DNA of 64,000 nucleotides from Sipunculus nudus (taxonomy: Eukaryota; Annelida; Sipuncula; Golfingiida; Sipunculidae). How positions within the stretch are numbered: position 1 is the stretch's first letter; every line of letters begins with the position of its first letter. The stretch spans positions 4,239,579 through 4,303,578 of the forward strand of contig CM049307.1 in assembly GCA_026874595.1 (NCBI GenBank), read 5' to 3'. This document shows positions 26,390 to 39,116 of the stretch, piece after piece. Under the pieces are notes generated by a model. That model saw only the letters and a program-made list of their open reading frames with translations. It did not search any database and had not been told where the DNA came from. The translations under genes were made by a program, and so were the position numbers.

Positions 26390-27304
26390 GGCTTACCTGT
26401 GGATATGCAAAATACTGTAAGATCTAGCCAACATGGCCTTCTCCGACTGTAAAAGAAGTGGTCGAGGAAAACACGATGTCCGTCCTTTTGGGCTATTTCA
26501 TTATCAAAAATGTGAAAGAAAAATGTCTTTTCTATGTTAATAACATGGCCGCGCCGGTTATTTCGTACAATGTTATCAACATTTGTTGACAAGGATAGCC
26601 CGATTAAACCCATGATCCCCCTATTTTTTCCGTATGGGACAAGATCGGCCTACCGGTTAAATAAAGGGACCGGGAACAGAGACCGTGCCCTTTTGTGATT
26701 GGCAGGTACAAGTTTGACTTCATGAAATATTTAATGATCTACCGAAATTGAACCTAGTGACACCTGTTGCGTTTTATCTTCCAAGAATTTGTTTTCGCTG
26801 GTATTGGCAGAAACAGTTTTTTTTATTGACATCTGGAATTCCCTGTAAAATTAGATTTTAAGGTGACCGACCTCTATGCAGGCTGTGTAGTGTCGACAGA
26901 AGTGCTGGCTGACAACTCTGTAAAATGGACAAATCACAAAACTAAAGTTATATTTATATAAAAAAAACTATTAAAGAGAACCTCTGGTTCTTTGCCGGTA
27001 TGGCCTATTGAATATGCCTTTGTATGTTGTTTAATGTGGGTGAATATATTCAAGTGAATATGTATATTTAGTGGCGGATCAAGAGGGGACGCCCGCGGCG
27101 CGCGACCCCCCTTTGAGCTGTAACATCTCTCATTTTTTCTATTTCTTTTCCCATTTGTTTGTGATTTATTTTCATTTTTTTATTCTTAAACAATTAGATT
27201 ATTTAGTAATTCACAGTTTTTTACTTTCATATTTAAAAGTTGAGAATATTAATTAAACAGCAGCTGTGTGAACTGCTTCACTAAGACAGCATCCCAATAT
27301 TTCT
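26390..27304. other. Upstream flank of the GST gene
   Basis: No coding feature is seen. This interval should hold the promoter and any 5' non-coding exon of the minus-strand GST, but I found no convincing TATA box or response element. Confidence 0.4.
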
Positions 27305-27541
27305 ATGGTGAGAGAGGGGGTCTTTTCTTTATTCAGTCCACTGGGTAATAACATTGAGGAAACCCCCAAATCGCAATTTTCTATGAGTGAGGCAGACCTT
27401 TCTGTTAACTTCCAGAGTGCTAGGGAGGGGTTGGGGTCAACTGTTAAGAACCCGATGGCTTCTCTACTGACACCAGTACTTGAACTTACGACCTGTACTC
27501 TGCCGTCCGAGTAAGTGCGCTGCCTTGACCACAGAAGCCGG
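27305..27541 (-). mobile_element. tRNA-derived SINE
   Basis: Read on the minus strand, the start GGCTTCTGTGGTCAAGGCAG resembles a tRNA A box region. About 40 nt further on, CGTAAGTTCAAGTAC resembles a B box (GGTTCGANNCC). The spacing fits a polymerase III promoter. The remaining ~170 bp would be the SINE body. No clear tail or TSD was identified. Confidence 0.5.
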
Positions 27542-27879
27542 AAAAATGCAAAGTTTAATTTAAGATTTCAGCATATCAATTATTTTACCCAGAGCTTTTC
27601 ATTTGAAAGATGATTTTTTTTTGCAAGTTATAAACATGGAATAGCATTTTTACCATTGACATCAACATATTGCAAACGATTGAAAGTTTATATCCTAAAT
27701 TTGAAGAAAAATGAATATTAAATACTAAACCCCCCTAACGTTTGACTATATTATGCAAAATTATTAAAGAGAACAGTTGCTTAGAAATAGAAAATCCTCA
27801 TTTTGTGTTGCGAGTGCCTCAAATGTCCTGTTTATATATAACATATTAAGAAATAACTCTTCATTAATCTAATATGAAC

Positions 27880-27965
27880 ACATATCATATGGCAATGTCG
27901 AACCAGGTACCGACCACTGCGAGGCCCAGCGCCTTAACATTAGGCAACGTCCTACCCCTGAATAC
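27880..27965 (-). mobile_element. tRNA-like SINE head fragment
   Basis: On the minus strand, TTGCCTAATGTTAAGGCGCT (A-box-like) is followed by GGTACCTGGTTCGACATTG (B-box-like). The cloverleaf is incomplete, so it is a SINE remnant and not a tRNA gene. Confidence 0.45.
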
Positions 27966-29333
27966 GCTATATTTGTAATGTGGAGATTGTGATGACAATA
28001 GCATAGTTGAAGATCACGCTAACCCTTGCACATTAGATTAAAAGAACCGATAGTTAGTGAGTTGGAAATACCGTGTGTTTTACCATGTTTAGTCATTGGT
28101 TATAAATCAGTTGCTAGCAATATTTCCAAATTTTATGGGAGAAAATGTTATATTCAGTAATAATAATATTCAGTAATAACATTCAGATATTGCCCATTCC
28201 CTTTAATGTATGTTCACTTGATAAAGCGAGTAGTATGAATACAAGTTTTACAAAGCATTCTGCATTGACAAAGAGAGCAAAGTTAACTATACAAAGGTTG
28301 CCTGTGCACAGAAGCTGAGAGCGGAGAATGTTATAATCACCAATCAAGTCAATGAATAGCATCACAGCAATCTGACACATGTTCATTCTCTCAAAGGAGT
28401 ACAGTCTGAAGTCTGCAACATCACCACATCACAAAATTAGTAATCTGCAATAGGTATCTACATGTGTTTATTTTTATATACTCATAACCTTAGTACAAAG
28501 TCAGCATACAGAAACATGTCGTGCGCCTCTATACGTGTGTTGATTCCGTCTCCATGCCAGCTAACAGTATGAAAGTTGCATCATCGCCTCAAGGCAAAAA
28601 AGCATAGAATTGATAAAGCAAATATATGTGAGCTTCTGCATATATTCGTATCCTGTCACGCACGCGTGCGAAAAAACCTATATAAACTATAAATAAAAGT
28701 ATTTCCGTTAAAACAGACGTAGTGTTCAAATACATGTTACAAGTATATGTATACATTTAATTCCAGCACAACAGTTTGATATTTCCCATTTGCACGAACA
28801 AAAAGTTTACATGAATGTTAAGTTGATCATAAAATTTAATATCATGTTTGAGGAATTTTAAAATTCCTAACTATTCTTCATAGATATTGCAAGACACTAA
28901 TCTGATACCAGACAGGATAGATAATTAAGTTTCTTTCTTCAAAGTAGTTTGTTAGCAAGCACCTAGAGAGAAATCAAAACGAAGAAATCAGAAATGTTAT
29001 TACAATGAAACCTGGCCCAGCAAATGACACTTCCATTCATCACGTTTTATCGTTGGATATGCTGATGAAAAAGGCACGTTTTGCACAATATCAAAGCATA
29101 GGGCCTATACATAAAGAATATGGGTGTGTTATGGCACGCACACATCCAGTCTATTTTAAATAGGCCTATTTAAAAAAAAATAAATTTTATTTGCTATGGA
29201 TTGTTTATTTTACTTTTACAAACCTATGTTATAGGGATTGTAATATCAGTTATAAATAGACTCCTTGTACGGATCTCTACCTATACCTACCTCCACCCCG
29301 CCCTAACATTTTAAAAACCCTTTGTTACATTAA
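27966..29333. other. Gene-free AT-rich interval
   Basis: No recognisable gene, repeat or RNA. Short open frames such as 28,183-28,386 (minus) have no recognisable similarity. Confidence 0.6.
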
Positions 29334-30640
29334 GTCAGATTCATACCTTCTACATGTAATGCAAACATTACAGTTACATCACAAGGCTCACAGTGTTGGC
29401 AACTCTGACCATCTCAGTCTTCTCGATCGTTAGTGAAAGCCAGGCAACCCATAACAACCAGCAATCATTATATAATCACAGAAAGACAGAACAACGGGCT
29501 CATTCTTCATGTCCAACCAAAGATTGGATTTCTGAGTTCTGAATGATACATAATTCGACTGAATCAGGATTTACACAAATCATCAGCTACAATAGGATGA
29601 CAGGGACTTACCATGAAATTCAGTTCAACGCTGCAGTGTGGTTGTGAACAGACAAAATCAGCATGGCTCCCGACCTATATCTGACTGGTATTGAGCGCGT
29701 CTTGTGTACATCGCCTGAGGATATCCTAATTAGGTCAATATCATGCCTGCTAAAGCTGTGTTCCCTGACTACCGTCAGCACAAATGTAAGCTTGTTTTGC
29801 CTTGGTTCAGGTAAAAAAAAAAATGTCCGACAGCAGCAACCCCCGATATAATTAACTACAGCACAAGCACTTGACTCAAAGTTTTACCACGACTGTTCTG
29901 TTACTCCTATATTATTATAGGAGTACTAAATAAGACGCTTTCCTGGCCTGCCGTCCTTAAAAATATCCTATTCTCTACACCAGATTACTTAATTTCTGGG
30001 TAAAACACAACTCGCCTTAAGTGACTTTGCTCATGTACAACATATGTTACATTCTTTATTAACTTTTCGGTCTTCCCTTTGTCACTTTCTCTCACTAAAT
30101 AAGTTATATAACACGATGAATAAACATGAATATTCAATTAATACGTTTAAGTAAGAGTACAGAACTTCAGAAACAATGGGTTTGTATAAGAAATGTTTAA
30201 ATGCACATATATACTTACTTAGCCTAACGTATTGGTTTGAATAATACAGACAGTTTCCTAGTTTAAAGAGAATATAAAAGAATCATTTTTTCTTAATTGT
30301 TGCAAGCACATCGGTGGAATTAACTTAATAGCCACTGTTTTTTTAATTTAGACGCAACATAATTTTTATAGTAGCTCTTCTCTGCAATTGTTTAATGGAG
30401 TTTTACTCATTTCTACAGGTTTGGATTTGTTTGGTGCCACTAATGTTCGAGATCTTTTTTTAACGAGTTCTTAGTTATTTTGTCCATTTTCAACACTTTG
30501 AAATAACCAGTAATGTTTCAGATCTTACCAAAATGCATGCAGGCAACTTTAAAACATTCTATAAAAGTATAAGAATGTGCATCCTTGTCACATGTTCCTT
30601 CAGTCACACTACAAATGCCACATAAAAATGGTTAAAAGAA
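29334..30640 (+). repeat. Inverted-repeat arm A (left)
   Basis: This 1.3-kb arm is the near-perfect reverse complement of 33,447-34,752. It starts with GTCAGATTCATACC, mirrored by GGTATGAATCTGAC at 34,738-34,751. It ends at the 36-bp minisatellite with CCACATAAAAATGG. It holds a poly-A run near 29,812. A conserved 62-codon frame starting at 29,663 recurs in every arm copy only because the arms are duplicates. Confidence 0.9.
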
Positions 30641-31111
30641 TTGATGCCAACACGTCTGGGAGGTGCTGTAGGATCGGTAACGCCAACACGTGTTGGAGGT
30701 GCTCTAGGATTGGTGACGCCAACACGTGTGGGAGGTGCTGTAGGATCGGTGACGCCAACACGTGTGGGAGGTGCTGTAGGATCGGTGACGCCAACACGTG
30801 TGGGAGGTGCTGTAGGATCTGTGATGCCAAAACGTGTGGGATTTGCTGTTGGATCTGTGATGCCAACACGTGTGGGATTTGCTGTAGGATCTGTGATGCC
30901 AAAACGTGTGGGATTTGCTGTAGGATCTGTTATGCCAACACGTGTGGGATTTGCTGTAGGATCTGTGATGCCAAAACGTGTGGGATTGGCTGTTGGATCT
31001 GTGATGCCAACACGTGTGGGATTTGCTGTTGGATCTGTGATGCCAACACGTGTGGGAGATGTTGTAGGATCTGTGATTTCAACACGTGTGGGGGTGTTGT
31101 AGGATCTGCGA
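30640..31111 (+). repeat. 36-bp minisatellite, forward block
   Basis: About 13 units of a 36-bp repeat, recognisable as CCAACACGTGTGGGAGG, then TGCTGTAGGATCTGTGATG. Units in the middle carry a GGGATTTGCTG variant. Because 36 is a multiple of three, every frame stays open and gives Cys-rich 12-residue repeats. These are an artefact of the period. Confidence 0.95.
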
Positions 31112-31884
31112 TGTAGTTACGGTTCTCTTTCACACGGCAAATCTTACAGGCCGAACCATAACACAAAACCATAGACACATATTCTTATATTAACACAACA
31201 AGAGTTTATGTGCAAAAATGGTGCTAAATTAATATACAATATTTACAATAACAAATAATCAAAGAATTATTACATAACAAATATTAAACAAAGGCTCTCG
31301 AAATTGCTGCAACTGAATAAATACTTAACTGAAGTCCCAAAACTGAAAAGTTCAACGGAAGATGCTCTGGTCCATAGTAATATAACACAGAAATAAAAGT
31401 CCTTCCTCTTCTCACAAAAAAAGTTTATGGTTTCTTGTGGGGGAGGACGACATACAAATTAAGAAGTTCCGTTTCCCCGGGGTTTTAAAGTTAACATGAA
31501 AAGTTCATAATCGAGTTCTCGTTGAACAGCGGTAACGAGTCCTTTTATAGGATTCGTGAAAAGCGGTAAAATGCGTCAAAGTGGTTTTATTTCGATGAGG
31601 CAGCAAGTCAGCGACTGCACTCAATAGTTATCATTGTTATGAAGTCTGAGTACACAATAAAGTCCACAATAGAGCGGGTCCCGTTGCAGGGAAAAAAACA
31701 AGTTGATTGTCAAAAGGGCGAGTTCCGTGCAAGCCAAGCGACAAAAATAACCGTTGATTATCCGGAGGACGACGTTCTAAACTGTAGGGGGCGATCCAGA
31801 AGAACAGTGTGGGTGCGAGGTCCACAACACCACGTCGACCATGCAGCAGAGTGAAATTCGTGCGATACAAAGGGGTCCACAACA
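31112..31884 (-). mobile_element. LTR-like block inside the minisatellite, copy 1
   Basis: A 773-bp non-repeat block between two minisatellite blocks. On the minus strand it begins TGTTGTGGACC and ends CCGTAACTACA, LTR-like ends with short imperfect inverted termini. A TATA box (CTATAAAAGGACTCG, minus, near 31,545) lies within. No clean target duplication is visible. A solo LTR is the favoured explanation, but it could also be the unique DNA from which the array grew. The open frames that cross it are not supported as genes. Confidence 0.45.
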
Positions 31885-33450
31885 ATGTCAACACGTGTGG
31901 GAGGTGTTGTAGGATCTGTGATGCCAACACGTGTGGGAGGTGTTGTAGGAGCTGTGATGCCAACACGTGTGGGAGGTGTTGTAGGATCTGTGATCCCAAC
32001 ACGTGTGGGAGGTGTTGTAGGAGCTGTGATGCCAACACGTGTGGGAGGTGTTGTAGGATCTGTGATGCCAACACGTGTGGAAGATGCTGTAGGATCTGTG
32101 ATGCCAACACGTGTGGGAGGTGTTGTAGGATCTGTGATGCCAACACGTGTGGGAGGTGTTGTAGGATCTGTGATGCCAACACGCGTGGGAGATGCTGTAG
32201 GATCTGTGATGCCAACACGTGTGGAAGATGCTGTAGGATCTGTGATGCCAACACTTGTGGCAGGTGTTGTAGGATCTGTGATGCCAACAAGTGTGGGAAA
32301 TGATGTATGATCTGTGATGCCAACACATGTTGGAGGTGTTCTAGGATCTGTGTTGCAAACACGTGTGGGAGGTGCTGTAGGTTCTGTGATGTCAACACGT
32401 GTGACGTGTTGTAGGATCTGTGATGCCAACCCGTGTGGGAGGTGTTGTAGGATCTGTGATGCCAACACGTGTGGAAGATCCTGTAGGATCTGTGATGTCA
32501 ACATGTGTCGGAGGTGTTGTAGAATCTGTAATGTCAACACGTGTTGGAGGTGTTGTATGATCTGTGATGCCAACACGTGTGAAGTGTTGTAGGATCTGTG
32601 ATGCCAACACGTGTGGGAGATTTTGTAGGATCTGTGATGTCAACACGTGTGGGAGGTGTTGTAGGATCTTTGATGTCTACATGTGTGGGAGGTGTTGTAG
32701 GATCTTTGATGTCTACATGTGTGGGAGATGTTATAGGACCTTTGATGTCTACATGTGTGGGATATATTATAGGATCTGCAATGCCAACACGTGTGGGAGA
32801 TGCTGTAGGATCTGTGATGCCAACATGTGTGGGATTTGCTGTAGGATATGTAATGTCAACACGTGTAAGAGAAGTGGTAGTATCTATGATGCCAACACGT
32901 GTGGGAGGTGCTGTAGGATCTGTGTTGCCAAAACGTGTGGGAGATGTTGTAGGATCTGTGATGTCAACAAGTGTTGGAGGTGTTGTAGGATCTGTGGTCT
33001 CAACACGAGTGGGAGGTGTTGTAGAATCTGTGATGCCAACATGTGTGGGAGGTGTTGTAGGATCTGTGATGTCAACACGTGTTGGAGGTGTTGTAGGATC
33101 TGTGATGCCAACACATGTGGGAGATGTTGTAGAATCTGTGATGTCAACACGTGTTGGAGGTGTTGTCAACACGTTTGGGAATTGTTGTAGGATCTTTGAC
33201 GCAAACACGTGTGGCAGATGTTGTAGGATCTGTGATGTCAACACGTGTGGGAGGTGTTCTATGATATATAATGCCAACACATGTGGGAGATGCTGTAGGA
33301 TCTGTGATGTCAACACGTGTGGGAGGTGTTGTAGGATCTGTGATGCCAACACGCGTGGGAGGTGTTGTAGGATCTGTGATGCCAACACGTGTGGAAGATG
33401 CTGTAGGATCTGTGATTTCAACATGTGTCGGAGGTGTTGTAGAATCTTTT
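31885..33450 (+). repeat. 36-bp minisatellite, forward block (about 43 units)
   Basis: A continuous 36-bp array in the forward orientation. Unit starts at 31,921 and 31,957 fix the period. Later units include divergent ones (TTTGATGTCTACATGTG, GTGGTCTCAACACGAG). Nearly every unit keeps ACACGTGT, a palindrome containing the E-box hexamer CACGTG. Confidence 0.95.
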
Positions 33451-34752
33451 AACCATTTTTATGTGGCATTTGTAGTGTGACTGAAGGAACATGTGACAAG
33501 GATGCACATTCTTATACTTTTATAGAATGTTTTAAAGTTGCCTGCATGCATTTTGGTAAGATCTGAAACATTACTGGTTATTTCAAAGTGTTGAAAATGG
33601 ACAAAATAACTAAGAACTCGTTAAAAAAAGATCTCGAACATTAGTGGCACCAAACAAATCCAAACCTGTAGAAATGAGTAAAACTCCATTAAACAATTGC
33701 AGAGAAGAGCTACTATAAAAATTATGTTGCGTCTAAATTAAAAAAACAGTGGCTATTAAGTTAATTCCACCGATGTGCTTGCAACAATTAAGAAAAAATG
33801 ATTCTTTTATATTCTCTTTAAACTAGGAAACTGTCTGTATTATTCAAACCAATACGTTAGGCTAAGTAAGTATATATGTGCATTTAAACATTTCTTATAC
33901 AAACCCATTGTTTCTGAAGTTCTGTACTCTTACTTAAACGTATTAATTGAATATTCATGTTTATTCATCGTGTTATATAACTTATTTAGTGAGAGAAAGT
34001 GACAAAGGGAAGACCGAAAAGTTAATAAAGAATGTAACATATGTTGTACATGAGCAAAGTCACTTAAGGCGAGTTGTGTTTTACCCAGAAATTAAGTAAT
34101 CTGGTGTAGAGAATAGGATATTTTTAAGGACGGCAGGCCAGGAAAGCGTCTTATTTAGTACTCCTATAATAATATAGGAGTAACAGAACAGTCGTGGTAA
34201 AACTTTGAGTCAAGTGCTTGTGCTGTAGTTAATTATATCGGGGGTTGCTGCTGTCGGACATTTTTTTTTTTACCTGAACCAAGGCAAAACAAGCTTACAT
34301 TTGTGCTGACGGTAGTCAGGGAACACAGCTTTAGCAGGCATGATATTGACCTAATTAGGATATCCTCAGGCGATGTACACAAGACGCGCTCAATACCAGT
34401 CAGATATAGGTCGGGAGCCATGCTGATTTTGTCTGTTCACAACCACACTGCAGCGTTGAACTGAATTTCATGGTAAGTCCCTGTCATCCTATTGTAGCTG
34501 ATGATTTGTGTAAATCCTGATTCAGTCGAATTATGTATCATTCAGAACTCAGAAATCCAATCTTTGGTTGGACATGAAGAATGAGCCCGTTGTTCTGTCT
34601 TTCTGTGATTATATAATGATTGCTGGTTGTTATGGGTTGCCTGGCTTTCACTAACGATCGAGAAGACTGAGATGGTCAGAGTTGCCAACACTGTGAGCCT
34701 TGTGATGTAACTGTAATGTTTGCATTACATGTAGAAGGTATGAATCTGACTA
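33447..34752 (-). repeat. Inverted-repeat arm A' (right)
   Basis: Reverse complement of 29,334-30,640 along its whole length, so the minisatellite between is the loop of a ~5.4-kb inverted repeat. A few indels in mononucleotide runs and scattered substitutions separate the arms. Confidence 0.9.
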
Positions 34753-34999
34753 AAAGTCAAGTGCTTGTGCTGTAGTTAATTATATCGGGGGTTGCTGCTG
34801 TCGGACATTTTTTTTTTTACCTGAACCAAGGCAAAACAAGCTTACATTTGTGCTGACGGTAGTCAGGGAACACAGCTTTAGCAGGCATGATATTGACCTA
34901 ATTACGATATCCTCAGGCGATGTACACAAGACGCGCTCAATACCAGTCAGATATAGGTCGGGAGCCATGCTGATTTTGTCTGTTCACAACCACACTGCA
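34753..34999 (-). repeat. Truncated second copy of arm A'
   Basis: Starting at GTCAAGTGCTTGTGC, this repeats 34,208-34,450 and stops at CCACACTGCA, where block B begins. The breakpoint is identical in the next copy at 38,640, so the A'-B junction formed once and was then duplicated. Confidence 0.88.
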
Positions 35000-35470
35000 T
35001 GTTGTGCGGACGCGCAGCGCATTGATACGTAACTTTAATGTAGTGGGCTTTAATTCCTTTTCATTTAACCCGGGGCGCCTTGGTCTCAGCTGATCATATG
35101 GAACAGGTTCTCTTGAACAGAAGTATCGTGGGACAAAGTCCAAAAGCTGAAAGCCCTGAAAGAAAGAGTGGAAACGGTGCCGCAAATCGCCGATAGAGGG
35201 GTCACCATAAACTGTTATGTGAACTTATAAGAAGCAGGATGATCATTTAATTGAATTTTTTAAATATTTTAAAATAATCCTTTTCTGTATCTTGCTTAAT
35301 ATAATTATTACATAATATTTTCATGAAAATGCTTACATATTTCTAATAAGCAACATATGATACTAACCGTAAACGTACTTTTATACTTTTTATTGCCCTC
35401 GTTATATGGAACTCGTCAGGCCAAAGAAGACTACCGGTGAACATTTGTAACAAAATAAAAAAAAAATAAA
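35000..35470 (+). repeat. Block B, copy 1 (carries a GST exon relic)
   Basis: A ~470-bp block from TGTTGTGCGGACGCG to the poly-A run before the minisatellite. A second direct copy lies at 38,641-39,115 and an inverted copy at 43,406-43,885. Confidence 0.88.
35089..35222 (+). pseudogene. GST exon 5 relic, copy 1
   Basis: The plus strand encodes VSWDKVQKLKALKERVE, then TVPQIADRG, matching the last exon of sigma-class GST (compare [22 protein letters not shown] in the intact gene at 22.6 kb). The first part of the exon is scrambled and the Trp-containing C-terminus is lost. The 3' end (AAACTGTTATGTGAA) still resembles the intact gene stop region (AAACTGTTATGTAA). No other GST exon adjoins it here. 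Confidence 0.85.
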
Positions 35471-35471
35471 A

Positions 35472-36203
35472 AAATGCTACAACATCTCCCACACTAATTA
35501 GCATCAAAGATCCTACAGCATCTCCCACACGTGTTGACATCACAGATCCTACAATATCTCCGACACGTGTTTGCGTCAAAGATCCTACAATAATTCCCAA
35601 ACGTGTTGACATCACAGATCACAGAACATCTCCAACACGTGTTGGCATCAAAGATCCTACAGCATCTCCCCCACGTGTTGACATCACAGATCCTACACCA
35701 TCTCCCACACGTGTTGACACCACAGATCATACAACACCTCCAACATGTGTTGACATCACAGATCCTACAAAATCCCCACACATGTTGGCATCACAGATAT
35801 TACAACACCTCCCACACTTGTTGACATCACAGATTCTACAACAACTCCCACACGTTTTGGCATCACAGATCCTACAGCACCTCCCACACGTGTTGGCATA
35901 ACAGATCCTAAACATCTCCCACACGTGTTGACACCACAGATCCTACAACACCTCCTACATGTGTTGACATCACAGATCCTACAAAATCTCCCACACGTGT
36001 TGGCATCACAGATATTACAACACCTCCCACACTTGTTGACATCACAGATCCTACAAAATCTCCCACACGTTTTGGCATCACAGATCCTACAGCACCTCCC
36101 ACACGTGTTGGCATCACAGATCCTACAACATCTCCCACACGTGTTGACATTACATATTCTACAGCAAATCCCACACGTGTTGGCATCACAGATCCTACAG
36201 CAT
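35472..36203 (-). repeat. 36-bp minisatellite, reverse block
   Basis: About 20 units in the reverse orientation (CCTACAACACCTCCCACACG and variants). The order of unit variants matches, inverted, the end of the long array at about 42.7-43.4 kb. Together with block B, this stretch is an inverted copy of that region. Confidence 0.93.
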
Positions 36204-36214
36204 GTTGTAGGATC
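36191..36214. repeat. Head-to-head palindrome between minisatellite blocks, copy 1
   Basis: GATCCTACA and TGTAGGATC face each other across six bases, where the reverse block meets a forward block. Beyond the core, the two blocks can pair over more than 100 bp. Confidence 0.85.
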
Positions 36215-36362
36215 TGTGATGCCAAAACGTGTGGGATTGGCTGTTGGATCTGTGATGCCAACACGTGTGGGATTTGCTGTTGGATCTGTGATGCCAACAC
36301 GTGTGGGAGATGTTGTAGGATCTGTGATTTCAACACGTGTGGGGGTGTTGTAGGATCTGCGA
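36204..36362 (+). repeat. 36-bp minisatellite, short forward block
   Basis: Four to five forward units, equal to the last units of the block ending at 31,111, leading into the LTR-like block. Confidence 0.9.
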
Positions 36363-37135
36363 TGTAGTTACGGTTCTCTTTCACACGGCAAATCTTACAG
36401 GCCGAACCATAACACAAAACCATAGACACATATTCTTATATTAACACAACAAGAGTTTATGTGCAAAAATGGTGCTAAATTAATATACAATATTTACAAT
36501 AACAAATAATCAAAGAATTATTACATAACAAATATTAAACAAAGGCTCTCGAAATTGCTGCAACTGAATAAATACTTAACTGAAGTCCCAAAACTGAAAA
36601 GTTCAACGGAAGATGCTCTGGTCCATAGTAATATAACACAGAAATAAAAGTCCTTCCTCTTCTCACAAAAAAAGTTTATGGTTTCTTGTGGGGGAGGACG
36701 ACATACAAATTAAGAAGTTCCGTTTCCCCGGGGTTTTAAAGTTAACATGAAAAGTTCATAATCGAGTTCTCGTTGAACAGCGGTAACGAGTCCTTTTATA
36801 GGATTCGTGAAAAGCGGTAAAATGCGTCAAAGTGGTTTTATTTCGATGAGGCAGCAAGTCAGCGACTGCACTCAATAGTAATCATTGTTATGAAGTCTGA
36901 GTACACAATAAAGTCCACAATAGAGCGGGTCCCGTTGCAGGGAAAAAAACAAGTTGATTGTCAAAAGGGCGAGTTCCGTTCAAGCCAAGCGACAAAAATA
37001 ACCGTTGATTATCCGGAGGACGACGTTCTAAACTGTAGGGGGCGATCCAGAAGAACAATGTGGGTGCGAGGTCCACAACACCACGTCGACCATGCAGCAG
37101 AGGAAAATTCGTGCGATACAAAGGGGTCCACAACA
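36363..37135 (-). mobile_element. LTR-like block, copy 2
   Basis: Nearly identical to 31,112-31,884, same length (773 bp) and flanks. The shared flanks show that it was duplicated with its surroundings and did not insert again. Confidence 0.45.
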
Positions 37136-37640
37136 ATGTCAACACGTGTGGGAGGTGTTGTAGGATCTGTGATGCCAACACGTGTGGGAGGTGTTGTAGG
37201 AGCTGTGATGCCAACACGTGTGGGAGGTGTTGTAGGATCTGTGATCCCAACACGTGTGGGAGGTGTTGTAGGAGCTGTGATGCCAACACGTGTGGGAGGT
37301 GTTGTAGGATCTGTGATGCCAACACGTGTGGAAGATGCTGTAGGATATGTGATGCCAACACGTGTGGGAGGTGTTGTAGGATCTGTGATGCCAACACGTG
37401 TGGGAGGTGTTGTAGGATCTGTGATGCCAACACGCGTGGGAGATGCTGTAGGATCTGTGATGCCAACACGTGTGGAAGATGCTGTAGGATCTGTGATGTC
37501 AACACGTGTGGGAGGTGTTGTAGGATCTGTGATGCCAACACGCGTGGGAGGTGTTGTAGGATCTGTGATGCCAACACGTGTGGAAGATGCTGTAGGATCT
37601 GTGATTTCAACATGTGTCGGAGGTGTTGTAGAATCTTTTA
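37136..37640 (+). repeat. 36-bp minisatellite, forward block (about 14 units)
   Basis: A shortened form of the 31,885-33,450 block: the first ~10 and last ~4 units match it, and the middle units are missing, as expected from unequal exchange. Confidence 0.93.
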
Positions 37641-38640
37641 ACCATTTTTATGTGGCATTTGTAGTGTGACTGAAGGAACATGTGACAAGGATGCACATTC
37701 TTATACTTTTATAGAATGTTTTAAAGTTGCCTGCATGCATTTTGGTAAGATCTGAAACATTACTGGTTATTTCAAAGTGTTGAAAATGGACAAAATAACT
37801 AAGAACTCGTTAAAAAAAGATCTCGAACATTAGTGGCACCAAACAAATCCAAACCTGTAGAAATGAGTAAAACTCCATTAAACAATTGCAGAGAAGAGCT
37901 ACTATAAAAATTATGTTGCGTCTAAATTAAAAAAACAGTGGCTATTAAGTTAATTCCACCGATGTGCTTGCAACAATTAAGAAAAAATGGTTCTTTTATA
38001 TTCTCTTTAAACTAGGAAACTGTCTGTATTATTCAAACCAATACGTTAGGCTAAGTAAGTATATATGTGCATTTAAACATTTCTTATACAAACCCATTGT
38101 TTCTGAAGTTCTGTACTCTTACTTAAACGTATTAATTGAATATTCATGTTTATTCATCGTGTTATATAACTTATTTAGTGAGAGAAAGTGACAAAGGGAA
38201 GACCGAAAAGTTAATAAAGAATGTAACATATGTTGTACATGAGCAAAGTCACTTAAGGCGAGTTGTGTTTTACCCAGAAGTTAAGTAATCTGGTGTAGAG
38301 AATAGGATATTTTTAAGGACGGCAGGCCAGGAAAGCGTCTTATTTAGTACTCCTATAATAATAAAGGAGTAACAGAACAGTCGTGGTAAAACTTTGAGTC
38401 AAGTGCTTGTGCTGTAGTTAATTATATCGGGGGTTGCTGCTGTCGGACATTTTTTTTTTACCTGAACCAAGGCAAAACAAGCTTACATTTGTGCTGACGG
38501 TAGTCAGGGAACACAGCTTTAGCAGGCATGATATTGACCTAATTACGATATCCTCAGGCGATGTACACAAGACGCGCTCAATACCAGTCAGATATAGGTC
38601 GGGAGCCATGCTGATTTTGTCTGTTCACAACCACACTGCA
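37641..38640 (-). repeat. Arm A', copy 3 (truncated)
   Basis: Matches 33,447-34,450 and ends at the same A'-B breakpoint (CCACACTGCA) as the copy at 34,999. Confidence 0.9.
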
Positions 38641-39115
38641 TGTTGTGCGGACGCGCAGCGCATTGATACGTAACTTTAATGTAGTGGGCTTTAATTCCTT
38701 TTCATTTAACCCGGGGCGCCTTGGTCTCAGCTGATCATATGGAACAGGTTCTCTTGAACAGAAGTATCGTGGGACAAAGTCCAAAAGCTGAAAGCCCTGA
38801 AAGAGAGAGTGGAAACGGTGCCGCAAATCGCCGATAGAGGGGTCACCATAAACTGTTATGTGAACTTATAAGAAGCAGGATGATCATTTAATTGAATTTT
38901 TTAAATATTTTAAAATAATCCTTTTCTGTATCTTGCTTAATATAATTATTACATAATATTTTCATGAAAATGCTTACATATTTCTAATAAGCAACATATG
39001 ATACTAACCGTAAACGTACTTTTATACTTTTTATTGCCCTCGTTATATGGAACTCGTCAGGCCAAAGAAGACTACCGGTGAACATTTGTAACAAAATAAA
39101 AAAAAAAATAAAAAA
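38641..39115 (+). repeat. Block B, copy 2
   Basis: Direct duplicate of 35,000-35,470, displaced by 3,641 bp. Confidence 0.9.
38730..38863 (+). pseudogene. GST exon 5 relic, copy 2
   Basis: Same relic as at 35,089, with one difference in the coding part (GAGAGAGTGG for GAAAGAGTGG). It also encodes VSWDKVQKLKALKERVE. Confidence 0.85.
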
Positions 39116-39116
39116 A

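Noticed and set aside
27880-27965. A functional tRNA gene
   Set aside because: Only A-box-like and B-box-like parts are seen. Acceptor and anticodon stems do not pair.
36890-37669. Frame joining the LTR-like block to the minisatellite (about 259 codons)
   Set aside because: The non-repeat part is short and unlike any known protein, and the rest is minisatellite. The opposite strand is equally open.
29663-38609. Conserved 62-codon frame present in four arm copies
   Set aside because: Its conservation equals that of the surrounding duplicated non-coding DNA, and it matches no known protein.
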